Assembly: GCF_004124325.1 (NCBI RefSeq)
Contig: NZ_QBDT01000001.1
Location: forward strand, 2,666,001 to 2,730,000
Direction: 5' to 3'
Source of the DNA: Streptomyces sp. L2
GTDB lineage: Bacteria; Actinomycetota; Actinomycetes; Streptomycetales; Streptomycetaceae
DNA: 64,000 nt
Below are positions 8,684 to 20,442 of this stretch, piece after piece (position 1 is the stretch's first letter; each line of letters begins with the position of its first letter). Made by a program: the position numbers and the translations under genes. The notes under the pieces were generated by a model. That model saw only the letters and a program-made list of their open reading frames with translations, ran no database searches and was not told the origin of the DNA.

Positions 8684-10329
8684 CGGGCGTCTCCCGCGGT
8701 GGTCCGGACCTGGCGGATCTCGATGCGGTCGGGTCCGGTGCCGAAGGTGGCGACCGGGGTGGAGTGCTGGATGGCGGCGCGGACGTTCGGGAGGTCCTTG
8801 GCGTCGCGGCGGACGGTCGGGGAGGCGACGACGTAGTCGACGTCCCGCCAGCCGTGCGGCATGGTCTTGGCGACGGCGGGGTCGAGGTCCGCCTTGTAGA
8901 ACCAGATCGCGCCGAGTCCGGGCCGGTATCCGGCGTGCACGAGGTCCAGCCAGAGGGCGTCGTCGACGAGGACGCGGGTGTCCTGCGGTTCCGCGACCTC
9001 GGTGCTGAGCCAGTGGGAGGCCTGCCGGTAGGGCTTGTTGGCGTCGGCGGTGAGGGCGGTGCGGTCGCCGTCGTACCAGTGCGGGACGACGTAGGCGCCT
9101 GCGGCGAGCGTGAGGACGGCGGCGAGCGCGTACCGGCCGCCGGTCAGGTACCGCCTCTCGCCCTCGGCCCGGCCGCGGCGCAGGACCGCCCGGCCGACGG
9201 AGGCGGCGCCGCCGGCGAGGACCAGGGCGAGGAACGGCAGGGCGCCGATGACGTACATGGCGGGCAGGTAGCCGTTCGGGCGCAGGGCGACGGCCGTGAG
9301 GACGGCGACCGCCAGGGCCGGTCCGGCGAGGGCGCGGGCGGTGACCGACCAGCGCCATCCGGCCAGCAGGAGCAGGGCTCCGGCGAGGCCGCCGAGGGGC
9401 AGGACGCGGTCGTAGTACAGCCAGGAGTGCAGGACGCCGTAACTGCCGGAGTGCGTGTCCAGGATGAAGCCGGAGCCGGGGCGGGACATCTGGTAGGTGA
9501 TGCCCTCCCAGAGGGATACGTGTCCGGGACCGGGCCACAACTCGCCCTTCAGCAGGGCGAAGAGGGGGTAGGAGAGGCCGATCAGGGCACAGGCGGTGAC
9601 GGCTCCGGTGAGGGCGAACTTGCGGGTGTCACGATGACTGTGCCGCCACATGGTGACGAACAGGGCGGGCAGGACGACGAGCATCGTCTCCTTGGTGAGG
9701 ACGCCCGCGGCGGCGGCGAGGCCCGCGCCGAAGTGGTGCCACAGGTGGCGGCTGGGCGAGGCGGCCAGGCAGAACGCCAGCAGCAGCCACATCACGGCGA
9801 TGTTGTCGAGGAAGATCTCCCTGCTGAGCACGACGGACAGCGGGGAGAGCCCGAAGAGGGCCATGCCGAGTCCGGCGGCCCAGCGGGGCAGCAGGAGCCG
9901 CCGGCCGAGGACGTACACCAGGACGGCGCTGACCGCGCCGATGCCGAGCATAACGAGCCGCATGGTGCCGACGGTCATCGAGCCGGGGCTGATGACGGAG
10001 GGGAGCCAGCTGAGCAGGGCGATCTGGATCCAGCCGAGCGGCGGGTGGTCGTACCAGTAGGTGTAGTGGGCCAGTCCGGTGCCCTGCTGCACGGCCCAGG
10101 CCTGGGCCAGGTAGGTGCCCTCGTCGTCGCTGAGGGTGGGGTAGGCGGAGATGTTCCAGCCCTGGACGAGAAGGACCGCGAGCAGCAGCGCCCCGCACAG
10201 GAGCAGGTCGGGGCGGGAGGAGCGGAGCCGCTGCGGCGGGCTCGTCCGACCGGTCGAACCCGTCTCGGGCGCGGGTGGGCGCTGCGCGGGGACCTTCGGG
10301 GCGGTCACCGCGGGAAGGGTGGAGGTCAC
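8680..10329 (-). CDS. GT39/ArnT-type membrane glycosyltransferase (PMT_2-like)
   Basis: A 549-residue polytopic membrane protein with about ten or more hydrophobic segments. The first extracytoplasmic loop carries SDDEGTYLAQAW and YDHPPLGW, the acidic and His-Pro-Pro motifs of polyprenyl-phosphate-sugar-dependent transferases of the GT39/ArnT/PMT_2 group. Members move a sugar from a polyprenyl-phosphate carrier to an extracytoplasmic acceptor; the acceptor here is unknown. The GTG at 10329 overlaps the TGA of the upstream GT2 gene (GTGA), which fixes the start, and its own stop overlaps the next ATG. The position between a processive GT2 and a DPM-GtrA fusion suggests one cell-surface glycan pathway. 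Confidence 0.85.
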   Translation of the reverse strand: MTSTLPAVTAPKVPAQRPPAPETGSTGRTSPPQRLRSSRPDLLLCGALLLAVLLVQGWNISAYPTLSDDEGTYLAQAWAVQQGTGLAHYTYWYDHPPLGWIQIALLSWLPSVISPGSMTVGTMRLVMLGIGAVSAVLVYVLGRRLLLPRWAAGLGMALFGLSPLSVVLSREIFLDNIAVMWLLLAFCLAASPSRHLWHHFGAGLAAAAGVLTKETMLVVLPALFVTMWRHSHRDTRKFALTGAVTACALIGLSYPLFALLKGELWPGPGHVSLWEGITYQMSRPGSGFILDTHSGSYGVLHSWLYYDRVLPLGGLAGALLLLAGWRWSVTARALAGPALAVAVLTAVALRPNGYLPAMYVIGALPFLALVLAGGAASVGRAVLRRGRAEGERRYLTGGRYALAAVLTLAAGAYVVPHWYDGDRTALTADANKPYRQASHWLSTEVAEPQDTRVLVDDALWLDLVHAGYRPGLGAIWFYKADLDPAVAKTMPHGWRDVDYVVASPTVRRDAKDLPNVRAAIQHSTPVATFGTGPDRIEIRQVRTTAGDAR

Positions 10330-11594
10330 GCGGACACGTCCTCTCGGAGGGGCTCGGCCGCGGTGAGGTGCGCGCCGACGTGGCTGGTCAACTCCCATTC
10401 GTTACGGCCGCGTTGCTCACGCCATACGGCGCGGATCGCGGCCCCGGCGAGGAGGACCTGGTAGAAGGGGCCGCCGACGATGAGCTTGACGTAGTGGACG
10501 AAGCGGACCTTCAGGCCGTACTGCCGGCCGAAGTCGTGCAGTCCGACCAGCTCGAAGACGAACGTGACGGCGGCGGTGACCAGCGGCAGGAAGGTCAGGA
10601 ACGCGACCCCGACGGGCACGTCCAGGAACAGCGCGACGGCCGCGTTGAGCGGGATGACCACCCCGGAGAAGGCCTGCAGGAACGGCGTCATCAGCGTGTA
10701 CCGGGCGAGAAGACGCTGCCGTGCCGCCGGGAGCTGGGTCCAGTCCTTCTTCCGGTAGACCTGGAGGAAGCCCTGGTTCCAGCGGGTGCGCTGCTTGAGC
10801 AGGGCCATGAGCGAGCCGGGCGTCTCCTCGCGGGTGACCATGTCGGAGTCGTAGGCGACGACGACCCTCTTGCCGACGCTGGACAGGCGCACGCCCAGGT
10901 CGCAGTCCTCGGCCAGGCAGTCCGGGTCCCAGCCGTCCGCCTCCCTGAGCACACCGGTGCGGACGAACACGGTGTTCCCGCCGAGCGGGATGAACCCCTT
11001 CTGCGCGTGCAGGTGCAGCCGGGAGCGGAACCAGAAGAAGTACTCCAGGCAGTTGCGCAGGCTGTACCAGCTGGAGTGGAAGTTGATGAGCTGCACCCCG
11101 CCCTGCACGACGTCCGCGTCCGTCGTCCGGAACGCGTGGTCGACGTGCGCGAGCAGCTCGGGATGGACCTGGTCCTCGGCGTCGAAGACCCCGACGACGT
11201 CGCCGCGGCAGTGCGGCAGCGCCGTGTTCATGGCCTTCGGCTTGTTCTTCTTCTCGTGGGTGTCGACGACGACCCGGACCCGCGGGTCCTGTGCGGCGGC
11301 CTGTTCGGCGACCGCGGTCGTCTCGGGGTCGTCGTGCCCCACGATCACGATGATCTCGAAGTCGGTGTGTGTGGACTGCAGCAGCCGCTGGATGGTGTGG
11401 TCGAGCACGGCCTGCTCGTGCCGGGCGGGCAGGAGCAGAGAGAACGACAGGTGTTCGGCCCCGTCGGGTCTGCCGAACCGGGTGGAGGCGAGCACTTCGG
11501 GCGTGCGCCACGCGTGCATCTGCCACCACAGGGTGAAGGCGGCCATCCAGAACAGCGCCAGCGAAACGGCAGCGATGAAGACAGACGTCAGCAA
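10326..11594 (-). CDS. Processive GT2 (cellulose-synthase-like) membrane glycosyltransferase
   Basis: A 422-residue membrane glycosyltransferase, first gene of the four-gene operon. Motifs in order are an N-terminal membrane helix (MLTSVFIAAVSLALFW), FSLLLPARHE, the DxD-like VFDAEDQVHP, the acceptor motif AEDCDLGVRL, and QRTRW near residue 270, the signature of processive GT2 enzymes such as cellulose, chitin and CslA synthases. C-terminal helices follow. The start is a TTG at 11594 behind GGGGGGA, a rare but well-placed codon that puts the first membrane helix at the N-terminus. The polymer is not known; the downstream copper oxidase suggests a surface glycan that is then oxidised. Confidence 0.87.
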   Translation of the reverse strand: MLTSVFIAAVSLALFWMAAFTLWWQMHAWRTPEVLASTRFGRPDGAEHLSFSLLLPARHEQAVLDHTIQRLLQSTHTDFEIIVIVGHDDPETTAVAEQAAAQDPRVRVVVDTHEKKNKPKAMNTALPHCRGDVVGVFDAEDQVHPELLAHVDHAFRTTDADVVQGGVQLINFHSSWYSLRNCLEYFFWFRSRLHLHAQKGFIPLGGNTVFVRTGVLREADGWDPDCLAEDCDLGVRLSSVGKRVVVAYDSDMVTREETPGSLMALLKQRTRWNQGFLQVYRKKDWTQLPAARQRLLARYTLMTPFLQAFSGVVIPLNAAVALFLDVPVGVAFLTFLPLVTAAVTFVFELVGLHDFGRQYGLKVRFVHYVKLIVGGPFYQVLLAGAAIRAVWREQRGRNEWELTSHVGAHLTAAEPLREDVSA

Positions 11595-11811
11595 GAAAGA
11601 TCCCCCCAGATCCCCGATAACCCCCTGTGGGCGCGACCGAGCGTCACCGCTCGGCTCGCCGCCGTGAAGAGAGTAGGGGGGATTTGTGAATCCGGGGAGC
11701 TGTTCCGATAAATAGCGTGTTTCGGTACGGGGGTGCGAATAGCGTGACCTAATCGATCACTTGCGCAATTCCGGCAGGACGGACTACTTCCGCTTCCGTT
11801 GTTCCCGCCGA

Positions 11812-13911
<2,100 letters not shown>

Positions 13912-13983
13912 ACCCCCATCCTTGCGCACACCGCCTCCGCCCCGCCCATGCGCCACGGGGGAAGGACGCACGGACGGGGCCGC

Positions 13984-14154
13984 TCAGTGCTCGCGCGGCC
14001 GGACCGGCTGACGAGTGGCTGCGCTGCGCCACCACCACAGCCCCCGACAGGCGGGCAGGGAGCGCCCGAAGAACGCCCCGCACCGCGCGCACCACGGCAG
14101 CCCGCTCTCCGCGTCCGTGGGGCACTCGTCGGCGCAACGGGGGCACTTCGGCAC
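13984..14154 (-). CDS. Small zinc-ribbon protein (56 aa)
   Basis: A 56-residue protein with two CxxC pairs, CPRCADEC and CARCGAFFG, spaced like a zinc ribbon, followed by a basic and tryptophan-rich tail. No function can be given; such short proteins often bind zinc and nucleic acid or a partner protein. The GTG at 14154 puts the first cysteine pair at residue 4. It lies 11 bases after the DUF397 gene on the same strand and is probably co-transcribed with it. Confidence 0.55.
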   Translation of the reverse strand: MPKCPRCADECPTDAESGLPWCARCGAFFGRSLPACRGLWWWRSAATRQPVRPREH

Positions 14155-14165
14155 GGGGCCTACTC

Positions 14166-14357
14166 TCAGGCGCTCAGGTCGTACTCTCCGCCCTTGATGG
14201 CGGCCGTCAGATCGGCCCACTCGGCGGCCGTGTACGTGATGACGATGTCCGGCCGGACGCTGTCGCGCAAGGCGACGATGCCGGGAACGTTGGTCGCCTT
14301 CGGGTCACGGCACGCGGCCGTCTTGACGAAGTCGAACTCGGGCAGTGCAGCGGACAC
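14166..14357 (-). CDS. DUF397 family small protein
   Basis: A 63-residue DUF397 protein with the family core GIVALRDSVRPDIVITYTAAEWADLTAAIKGGEY. Streptomycetes carry many such proteins, nearly always paired with a DUF5753-containing XRE regulator, and they are thought to act as small partner proteins in development and metabolism control. The partner here is the XRE gene at 15108-15962, separated by two small genes on the same strand. The GTG at 14357 is preceded by AGAGGA. The usual N-terminal W-x-K-S-S motif is altered to FVKTA. Confidence 0.75.
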   Translation of the reverse strand: MSAALPEFDFVKTAACRDPKATNVPGIVALRDSVRPDIVITYTAAEWADLTAAIKGGEYDLSA

Positions 14358-14596
14358 GGGTCCATTCCTCTCGCAGCACGTAGCGGGGAAGCGGTCCCCG
14401 CGCCGCCTTGCTGACCGTCCCGGCCGCCTGCCCTTCCTGTAGCGAAGCGACCGGGACGGGGCCTGTCCTCCCACCCCCGCCGCCCCGCGCCGCCGCGATC
14501 ACGATGAGGGTGGGAAACCTAGATGTGCAGCGTCAGCACAAGGCCCACCGACCCACGCCACGAACTCAGCGAAGGCCAGCGCGATGCGCGCCCGCC

Positions 14597-14779
14597 TCAG
14601 GGGTGCTCGCAGCGGAACCGGGACGGGGGCTGGTTGCTGCCGGGCGGGAAGTAGACGACCCCAGAGACCGGATCTTGAGCGCCGCCCAGCGGCGTCCACC
14701 AGCCATCGGGAGAGTTCCTGTACGGCCCGTCACGGTCGTCCAGCAGGCTCACCAGCTCCGGGGCCGGTAACGGGCGCAC
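14597..14779 (-). CDS. Hypothetical small protein (60 aa)
   Basis: A 60-residue protein, VRPLPAPELVSLLDDRDGPY at the start and FPPGSNQPPSRFRCEHP at the end, with no family I recognise. The GTG at 14779 has GGAG eight bases upstream, and the reading frame has normal Streptomyces codon bias. It lies in the same direction as the DUF397/XRE genes and probably belongs to their transcript. Confidence 0.5.
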   Translation of the reverse strand: MRPLPAPELVSLLDDRDGPYRNSPDGWWTPLGGAQDPVSGVVYFPPGSNQPPSRFRCEHP

Positions 14780-14804
14780 AGGGCGTCTCCGGAGCCTCTC
14801 GGGG

Positions 14805-15017
14805 TCACTGGCCGGACTTCCGCCGGTACGGCTTGGCGCACTCGCTGTGCCGGTAGACCACGGCCGGCGGACCGGACTGCCGTTCCACGGTGCCCCGGCG
14901 GCAGATTTCAAGGGCGCCGATCGGCTTGTCGCACTCGGGGCACGTCTCCCCGGTCGGTGCGAACGTCGCGTATTCGTCCCTGCGTGCGTCGGTGTCGCTG
15001 TTGGTCTGGGTCGCCAT
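14805..15017 (-). CDS. Hypothetical zinc-binding small protein (70 aa)
   Basis: A 70-residue protein with CPECDKPIGALEIC and, later, HSEC, a plausible four-ligand zinc site. The function is unknown. The ATG at 15017 follows GAGGGGACAGC. It is placed directly downstream of the XRE/DUF5753 gene in the same direction, about 90 bases apart. Confidence 0.55.
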   Translation of the reverse strand: MATQTNSDTDARRDEYATFAPTGETCPECDKPIGALEICRRGTVERQSGPPAVVYRHSECAKPYRRKSGQ

Positions 15018-15107
15018 CGTCGCTGTCCCCTCACGTGGTCCGATGATGACCACGCTAGGGAGAGCGGAACCCCGACTCACAGGCCATTGCACGCGATCGC
15101 GTACCGA

Positions 15108-15962
15108 TTACACGAGGGAGTCACGCGCCTTGGCCAGCAGCGCACGGGCCTTGTCTCCGTAGACCGCCATATCGGCCAGTGCGGCGAACGTGTCGGCGTA
15201 CGCCTTCACCTCGCTGGGCTGCGTGATCGTGAGGTAGCCGGACACAAGCTCAACGTTCACTTGCGCCTTGTCGTAGATCCAGAACCCCTCAACGGGCATG
15301 CGCTGCCGCTCAAGCCGCGCGGGTACCACACCCAAGGTGACGTGCGGCAACTCTCCTTCGGTGAGGGAGCGCAGGCGCTCTAGCTGCTCCGCTTGTGTGT
15401 CGACGTCGCCGTAGCCGTTCCTCAACACGGACTCTTCAACCAGGAACGCGAACCGGCGTTGCCCCTCGGTGAGTACCCGCTGGCGTTCCATGCGGACGGC
15501 TACCGCGTCGGCCACGTCATCGACCGGCACCCGACGCCGCTGGACAGCGCGCAACACGGCCTCGGTGTATCCGTACGTCTGAATCAGGCCGGGCACAAGC
15601 CAAGAGGAGTAGGCCCGAAACCAGCGGGTGCGCTCGAACAGGGGCCGAACGGATGCCTGTGCCTGTCGCAGCCCCGCGCGCTCCATTCGACGCCAGGACA
15701 CCCACATGCCCTCAACGGCCCGGAGAGAGGCGATCAGGTCCTCTGTCTGGCCCTCCGCTCCGCACGCCCGACACCACACCCGAATATCGTCCTCGCTGGG
15801 CTGCGTCTTCGCTGTCGAGATCCGAGACACCTTGGACGGATGCCAGCCGCACAGCGCGGCAAGATCCTTGCCATCAAGCCCGGCGTCCTTGACCAACTCC
15901 CGTAGGCGGTCGGAAAGGAGTTGCCGGGCCTGCTGGACGCTAGATGATGCTGATTGGGGCAT
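15108..15962 (-). CDS. XRE family regulator with DUF5753 domain
   Basis: A 284-residue DNA-binding regulator. Residues 12-65 form a Cro/C1-type helix-turn-helix (LRELVKDAGLDGKDLAALCG, WHPSKVSRIST), and the remaining two thirds is a DUF5753 domain (VRPLFERTRWFRAYSSWLVPGLIQT...). These proteins typically act with a DUF397 partner, encoded here at 14166-14357. The ATG at 15962 is three bases after the DUF6879 stop, so both are read from one transcript. A regulator of island or host genes is likely; the target is unknown. Confidence 0.87.
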   Translation of the reverse strand: MPQSASSSVQQARQLLSDRLRELVKDAGLDGKDLAALCGWHPSKVSRISTAKTQPSEDDIRVWCRACGAEGQTEDLIASLRAVEGMWVSWRRMERAGLRQAQASVRPLFERTRWFRAYSSWLVPGLIQTYGYTEAVLRAVQRRRVPVDDVADAVAVRMERQRVLTEGQRRFAFLVEESVLRNGYGDVDTQAEQLERLRSLTEGELPHVTLGVVPARLERQRMPVEGFWIYDKAQVNVELVSGYLTITQPSEVKAYADTFAALADMAVYGDKARALLAKARDSLV

Positions 15963-15965
15963 GAC

Positions 15966-16487
15966 TCACTGAACCGGCTTGTACTCCTCGTGAGGTGTAG
16001 CCCGCTGCCACACCAACTCAAAGGCGGATGAGACGAGTCGGCAGATGGCCGGCTCAGTCCGCCACTCGCGGTCAACAACTTCCCCGACGCCAGAGAAGTA
16101 CGTGAATAGCACGGACTCGCCGTCGAACATCCACAGGTCAGTTCCCGGCAAGGGGATGTCAGCGGCACGACGCCGGGGCAGCCAGCGGACCAGCTCACCC
16201 GCTGCGACGTTGGCGAACGTCATGTCGTGCTCATACCTGATGTAGTCCGTAACCGGCTCCGAGACGATGCGGGCCCGCCGCATGACGACTCCGCGCGCTG
16301 TCGTCCCCTGCACTAGGTCACGCCACGTACCCCACCAGTCCGGCAGCTTGGCCGGGTCACCGTTGTACCGATGGCCAGCGCGCCAACGGGCGAACTCCGG
16401 ATCGTCCGGGGTGTAGCTGTCGCGCATCTCCAGGTGTACGGCGGAGCGCCGCGCCTTGCAGATCCCGTCACGTACGGGGTACTTCAC
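15966..16487 (-). CDS. DUF6879 family protein
   Basis: A 173-residue protein of the actinobacterial DUF6879 family, recognised by YTPDDPEFARWRAGHRY, DWWGTWRDLV, YEHDMTFANVAAGE and GTDLWMFDG. No biochemical function is established; it is commonly adjacent to XRE/DUF5753 regulators, as here. The GTG at 16487 follows GGAGG and overlaps the end of the upstream gene by 20 bases. A later ATG at 16427 (MRDSYTPDD) is an alternative start. Confidence 0.8.
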   Translation of the reverse strand: MKYPVRDGICKARRSAVHLEMRDSYTPDDPEFARWRAGHRYNGDPAKLPDWWGTWRDLVQGTTARGVVMRRARIVSEPVTDYIRYEHDMTFANVAAGELVRWLPRRRAADIPLPGTDLWMFDGESVLFTYFSGVGEVVDREWRTEPAICRLVSSAFELVWQRATPHEEYKPVQ

Positions 16488-16731
16488 CGCTGCCGTCCTC
16501 CGGTCGGGGGATGTACTTCAGCATCACAGCAGGGAGCCGAATGATCGTCTCGTGATCCGGCACGTCCGTGCTGTGACCGGGGATAGAGCCGATCTCCTGG
16601 CACGCCTTCACCTCCTCGTCGGTGGCCCGATACGACTGGATCAGCAGATCCCCCGTGTCCTCGTCCAACCAGATGGTGGGCGAGTCGTCAACGGGCGTGT
16701 TCGGGATGATCCCGAGGAACCTGAGCTTCAT
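16468..16731 (-). CDS. Hypothetical protein upstream of DUF6879 (87 aa)
   Basis: An 87-residue acidic protein starting MKLRFLGIIPNTPVDDSPTIW. I cannot name its family, though small proteins with this opening sit beside DUF6879 genes in other streptomycetes. It overlaps the DUF6879 start and is the first gene of the leftward set 16731 to 13984, so the promoter should lie to its right. Confidence 0.6.
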   Translation of the reverse strand: MKLRFLGIIPNTPVDDSPTIWLDEDTGDLLIQSYRATDEEVKACQEIGSIPGHSTDVPDHETIIRLPAVMLKYIPRPEDGSGEVPRT

Positions 16732-17447
16732 GCCTGCCCTCTCCCTGCGTCGATTGGATTGCTGCCGATTGCATGACTCTCACTCGCCAGGGGGCACCCG
16801 TCAAGACCGCCTCAGATAGCGGCACTTGACACCCTGGGACGAGGACCCGCCGCGAGGGAACGCGGGGAACTTCCCCAGTCGGCCCCGCGTGCACCCTTGA
16901 GAGCGAAGGCACCCCTAGGAACGCCGAAAGCCCCCGGCAGCCACCCCGGCGATGGGCAGCCGTCGGGGGCTTGGGGCGTCCTTAGCGGGGCTGATCTACC
17001 CCTTAACAAGCGTCTTTCTCCGGCGTGCGAATGACTGGTGGAGAGCACTTATTTGAGCTGTGCGGTATTCCTCCGCAGGGCGTGAGCGCAGCGGACGGTG
17101 ACCACGCCCTCTCTAGAGCGGCGCACCCGGGCGCGTCGGATGCACCAGATGCGCACCGGTTGACCGCGGAATGCGCGGGCTCACGAGGTTGAGTGAAGCA
17201 GGCACGAGCCTCGGGATAGTGGCCCGTGACCAGCATCTGCCACCGTCAACGACTGCTGGCGCATCAAGCGGCGCCAGACACAGGCACCTCCCACGCCGGG
17301 CCTCGCAGCTGCTCCACAGCCATTCGCCGAACCCCGCTTGCTGGCAGAGTCTCGAACGTGCCAGATGGCAGTGGAGATTCAGCGCCACGAAGCTGCGAAG
17401 GCCACAGACAGCAACGCCGGTTCTCTGGTCCCGGGCCCCGTGACGGA
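16732..17447. other. Gene-poor stretch with a long imperfect hairpin
   Basis: No convincing gene in 716 bases. A hairpin at 16928-16972 pairs AAGCCCCCG with CGGGGGCTT, extended outwards by imperfect pairing of ACGCC and GGCGT. It resembles a factor-independent terminator or an extragenic repeat. The promoter of the 16731 gene must lie between it and 16731. The remainder has mixed composition and only shadow reading frames. Confidence 0.4.
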
Positions 17448-17639
17448 TCAGAAGTGGGTGAGGGGGGTCAGGTAGGTGTCGGTGGGGAGGCTGGTGCCGA
17501 TGGGGGTGTTGTTGATCTCGATCCAGGCGTGGAGGTGTCGGGTGCCGGTCTGGTCGGGGACGGAGTCGGCGCCGATGGCGAGTTGGGCGGGCCAGCCGGC
17601 GGCGCGGAGGGCGGCGGCGCGGGCGGCGAGATCACCTGG
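17448..17639 (-). pseudogene. Fragment of a lasso-peptide B2/transglutaminase-like protein
   Basis: About 60 residues reading LPGDLAARAAALRAAGWPAQ, then HLHAWIEINNTPIG, then YLTPLTHF and a stop. The GWPAQ stretch followed by HAWIE and a final hydrophobic tail resembles the catalytic end of the lasso-peptide B2/transglutaminase-like fold, with the His and the following acidic residue present. The N-terminal part, including any catalytic Cys, is absent. Coding sense is lost at about 17640, where a rightward glycine-rich frame begins, so this is a truncated remnant. Confidence 0.5.
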
Positions 17640-17870
17640 GAGGAAACGGGTCCGGGCACGGGGGGCCGGGGCGGCGAGGCCGTGTACGCCGTCCACGGTA
17701 TGGGCGGCCGGGGCGGGACCGGCGGCTACGGCGGCTACGGCGGCCGAGGCGGCAAGGGCAAGGCGGACTACTCCGCCGGAGGCGGAGAGGCCGGAGGCGC
17801 GGGCCAGCAGGCAGCCAACGGTGCCGCCGGCGACGACGGCTGCGTGATCGTCACCTCAGAAGCGGACTGA
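17640..17870 (+). pseudogene. C-terminal piece of a glycine-rich protein
   Basis: A rightward reading frame of about 75 residues: GGEITWEETGPGTG, repeated GG-Y/R units, then QQAANGAAGDDGCVIVTSEAD and a stop. Codon use is strongly coding, and the ending CVIVT resembles the close of glycine-rich collagen-like actinobacterial proteins. No start is evident, and the upstream sequence belongs to an opposing fragment. It ends 17 bases before a strong hairpin, so this looks like the true 3' end of a lost gene. Confidence 0.45.
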
Positions 17871-17887
17871 CCACACCGTGCATCCGG

Positions 17888-17927
17888 CGCGGCCCTTCGT
17901 ACGAGCCAAGGCCTACGAAGGGCCGCG
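17888..17927. terminator. Strong hairpin terminator
   Basis: CGCGGCCCTTCGTA at 17888-17901 pairs perfectly with TACGAAGGGCCGCG at 17914-17927 across a 12-base loop. It lies just after the glycine-rich fragment stop. Confidence 0.75.
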
Positions 17928-17961
17928 AGCCGTCGGCGGGGGACTTCCTCGTCTCGGGTCG

Positions 17962-18075
17962 TCAGGCTGTCGAAGTCATCAGGGGCGCCAGGCTGACGGT
18001 CTCGGCGGGGGAGGCGGTTCGGTGCCCGTCGAGGCGGATCACGGCCAGGCTGGTACGGCCGTGGAGGACGTACAT
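17962..18075 (-). pseudogene. Fragment, 37 residues, unknown
   Basis: A leftward frame starting MYVLHGRTSLAVIRLDGHRT and ending in LMTSTA and a stop. The residues look like a real protein end, with biased codons, but nothing longer continues upstream. The family cannot be determined. It sits among other fragments between 17448 and 18400. Confidence 0.3.
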
Positions 18076-18150
18076 GCATGTGCCTGAAGGATGGACCGCC
18101 ACCCCTGAGCAGCCGGGGTAGTCGCCAGGAAGGGGTCGGGGCTCGACGCC

Positions 18151-18390
18151 TTACTTCAGGGTGCCGTCACCGTCCAGATCAATACTGTAGACCTTCTTGT
18201 TCCGATTGCACGCGGTGTAGAGCACGTTGGCCGAGGAGCCATAGGCCATGGGCCCCGGTTTGAGCGTCATGGTCCAGGACGGCTCCTGGCCGAGTTCCAG
18301 CCGGGAGGTGTTGTTGTCGGTTACCTCGTGCAGGGTGCGGATGCCCTTGTCCGAGGCCGTGTAGAGGTACTTGGGCCCGGCGGCGAGGGA
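18151..18390 (-). pseudogene. C-terminal fragment of a possible beta-propeller-like protein
   Basis: A leftward frame of about 80 residues: GPKYLYTASDKGIRTLHEVT, then LELGQEPSWTMTLKPGPMAY, then VYSIDLDGDGTLK and a stop. The YLYTASDKGIRTLHEV and VLYTACNRNKKVYSIDLDGDG repeats suggest WD/kelch-like propeller blades. No start codon or upstream continuation is found, so this is a decayed remnant. Confidence 0.4.
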
Positions 18391-19038
18391 TCTGCGGCGG
18401 AGTGTCGGAGCCGGGTGGCAGGGGATGGTGCGTCCCTTGATCGAAGTTGGCGCGGCCGTACATCTGTCGCTTCAGCAGCTTGTATGTTCTGTGGAATCCG
18501 AAGCCACGCGGACCTGTACGGCTGACACGGCCGTGACCTGCGAGGATTGCCACCGAACTCGCATTCTGTGGACTGCGACGCAGGAGCATTCCACAGAATG
18601 ATCCTGGTGACGTTCCCTTCGACCGCTCCGGAGGTGTAGGTCGTGGTGAGGGCGGCTTGGATGGCTGCACGGTCGCTCGCATGCCGTTGGCCAGAGTTCG
18701 GAGTTCGCGATGGCCGTCGAGGCGGACGTGGGCGATCCAGACATCGAGGGCCAGTTGTTCGCTGCGGCTATCGCGGCCCATGTCCCTTCTGTATTGCTAC
18801 TGGCAGGTAGGGGACCGCTGGCGTCAGTCAGGTGGCTTGTGGGGTCTGGCTGCCTGCGACGCGTGTCGTGCACCGGGGTGGACGGGCTGTGTCTGTTGGT
18901 TTGCCCGCGTGGTCCGAGAGATCGATGCGGGACGAGCGCCCGTCACTGTTGGTTGAAGGTGTGTCACGCAGAGTGCATGATGTGGCGTGGGGGGATCCGG
19001 TGCACACCTCGCCGGGCGCCGAGACAAGGAGGAGTCTC
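18391..19038. other. Gene-poor stretch containing a 10-bp inverted repeat
   Basis: No supported gene. CATTCTGTGG at 18562-18571 is repeated inverted as CCACAGAATG at 18591-18600, and a related TTCTGTGGAAT occurs near 18487. These could be operator sites or ends of a lost small element. A leftward frame near 18600-18780 (DVWIAHVRLDGHRELRTLAN) looks partly coding but could not be assigned. The ribosome site AAGGAGGAG for the next gene is at 19027-19034. Confidence 0.35.

Positions 19039-20442
<1,404 letters not shown>

Noticed and set aside
16801..17200. Possible tRNA or small RNA in the gene-poor stretch
   Set aside because: No cloverleaf or T-loop motif could be found; only a terminator-like hairpin is present.
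17448..17639. A working lasso-peptide cluster
   Set aside because: Only the last 60 residues of a B2-like protein exist; no precursor, B1 or C gene is nearby.
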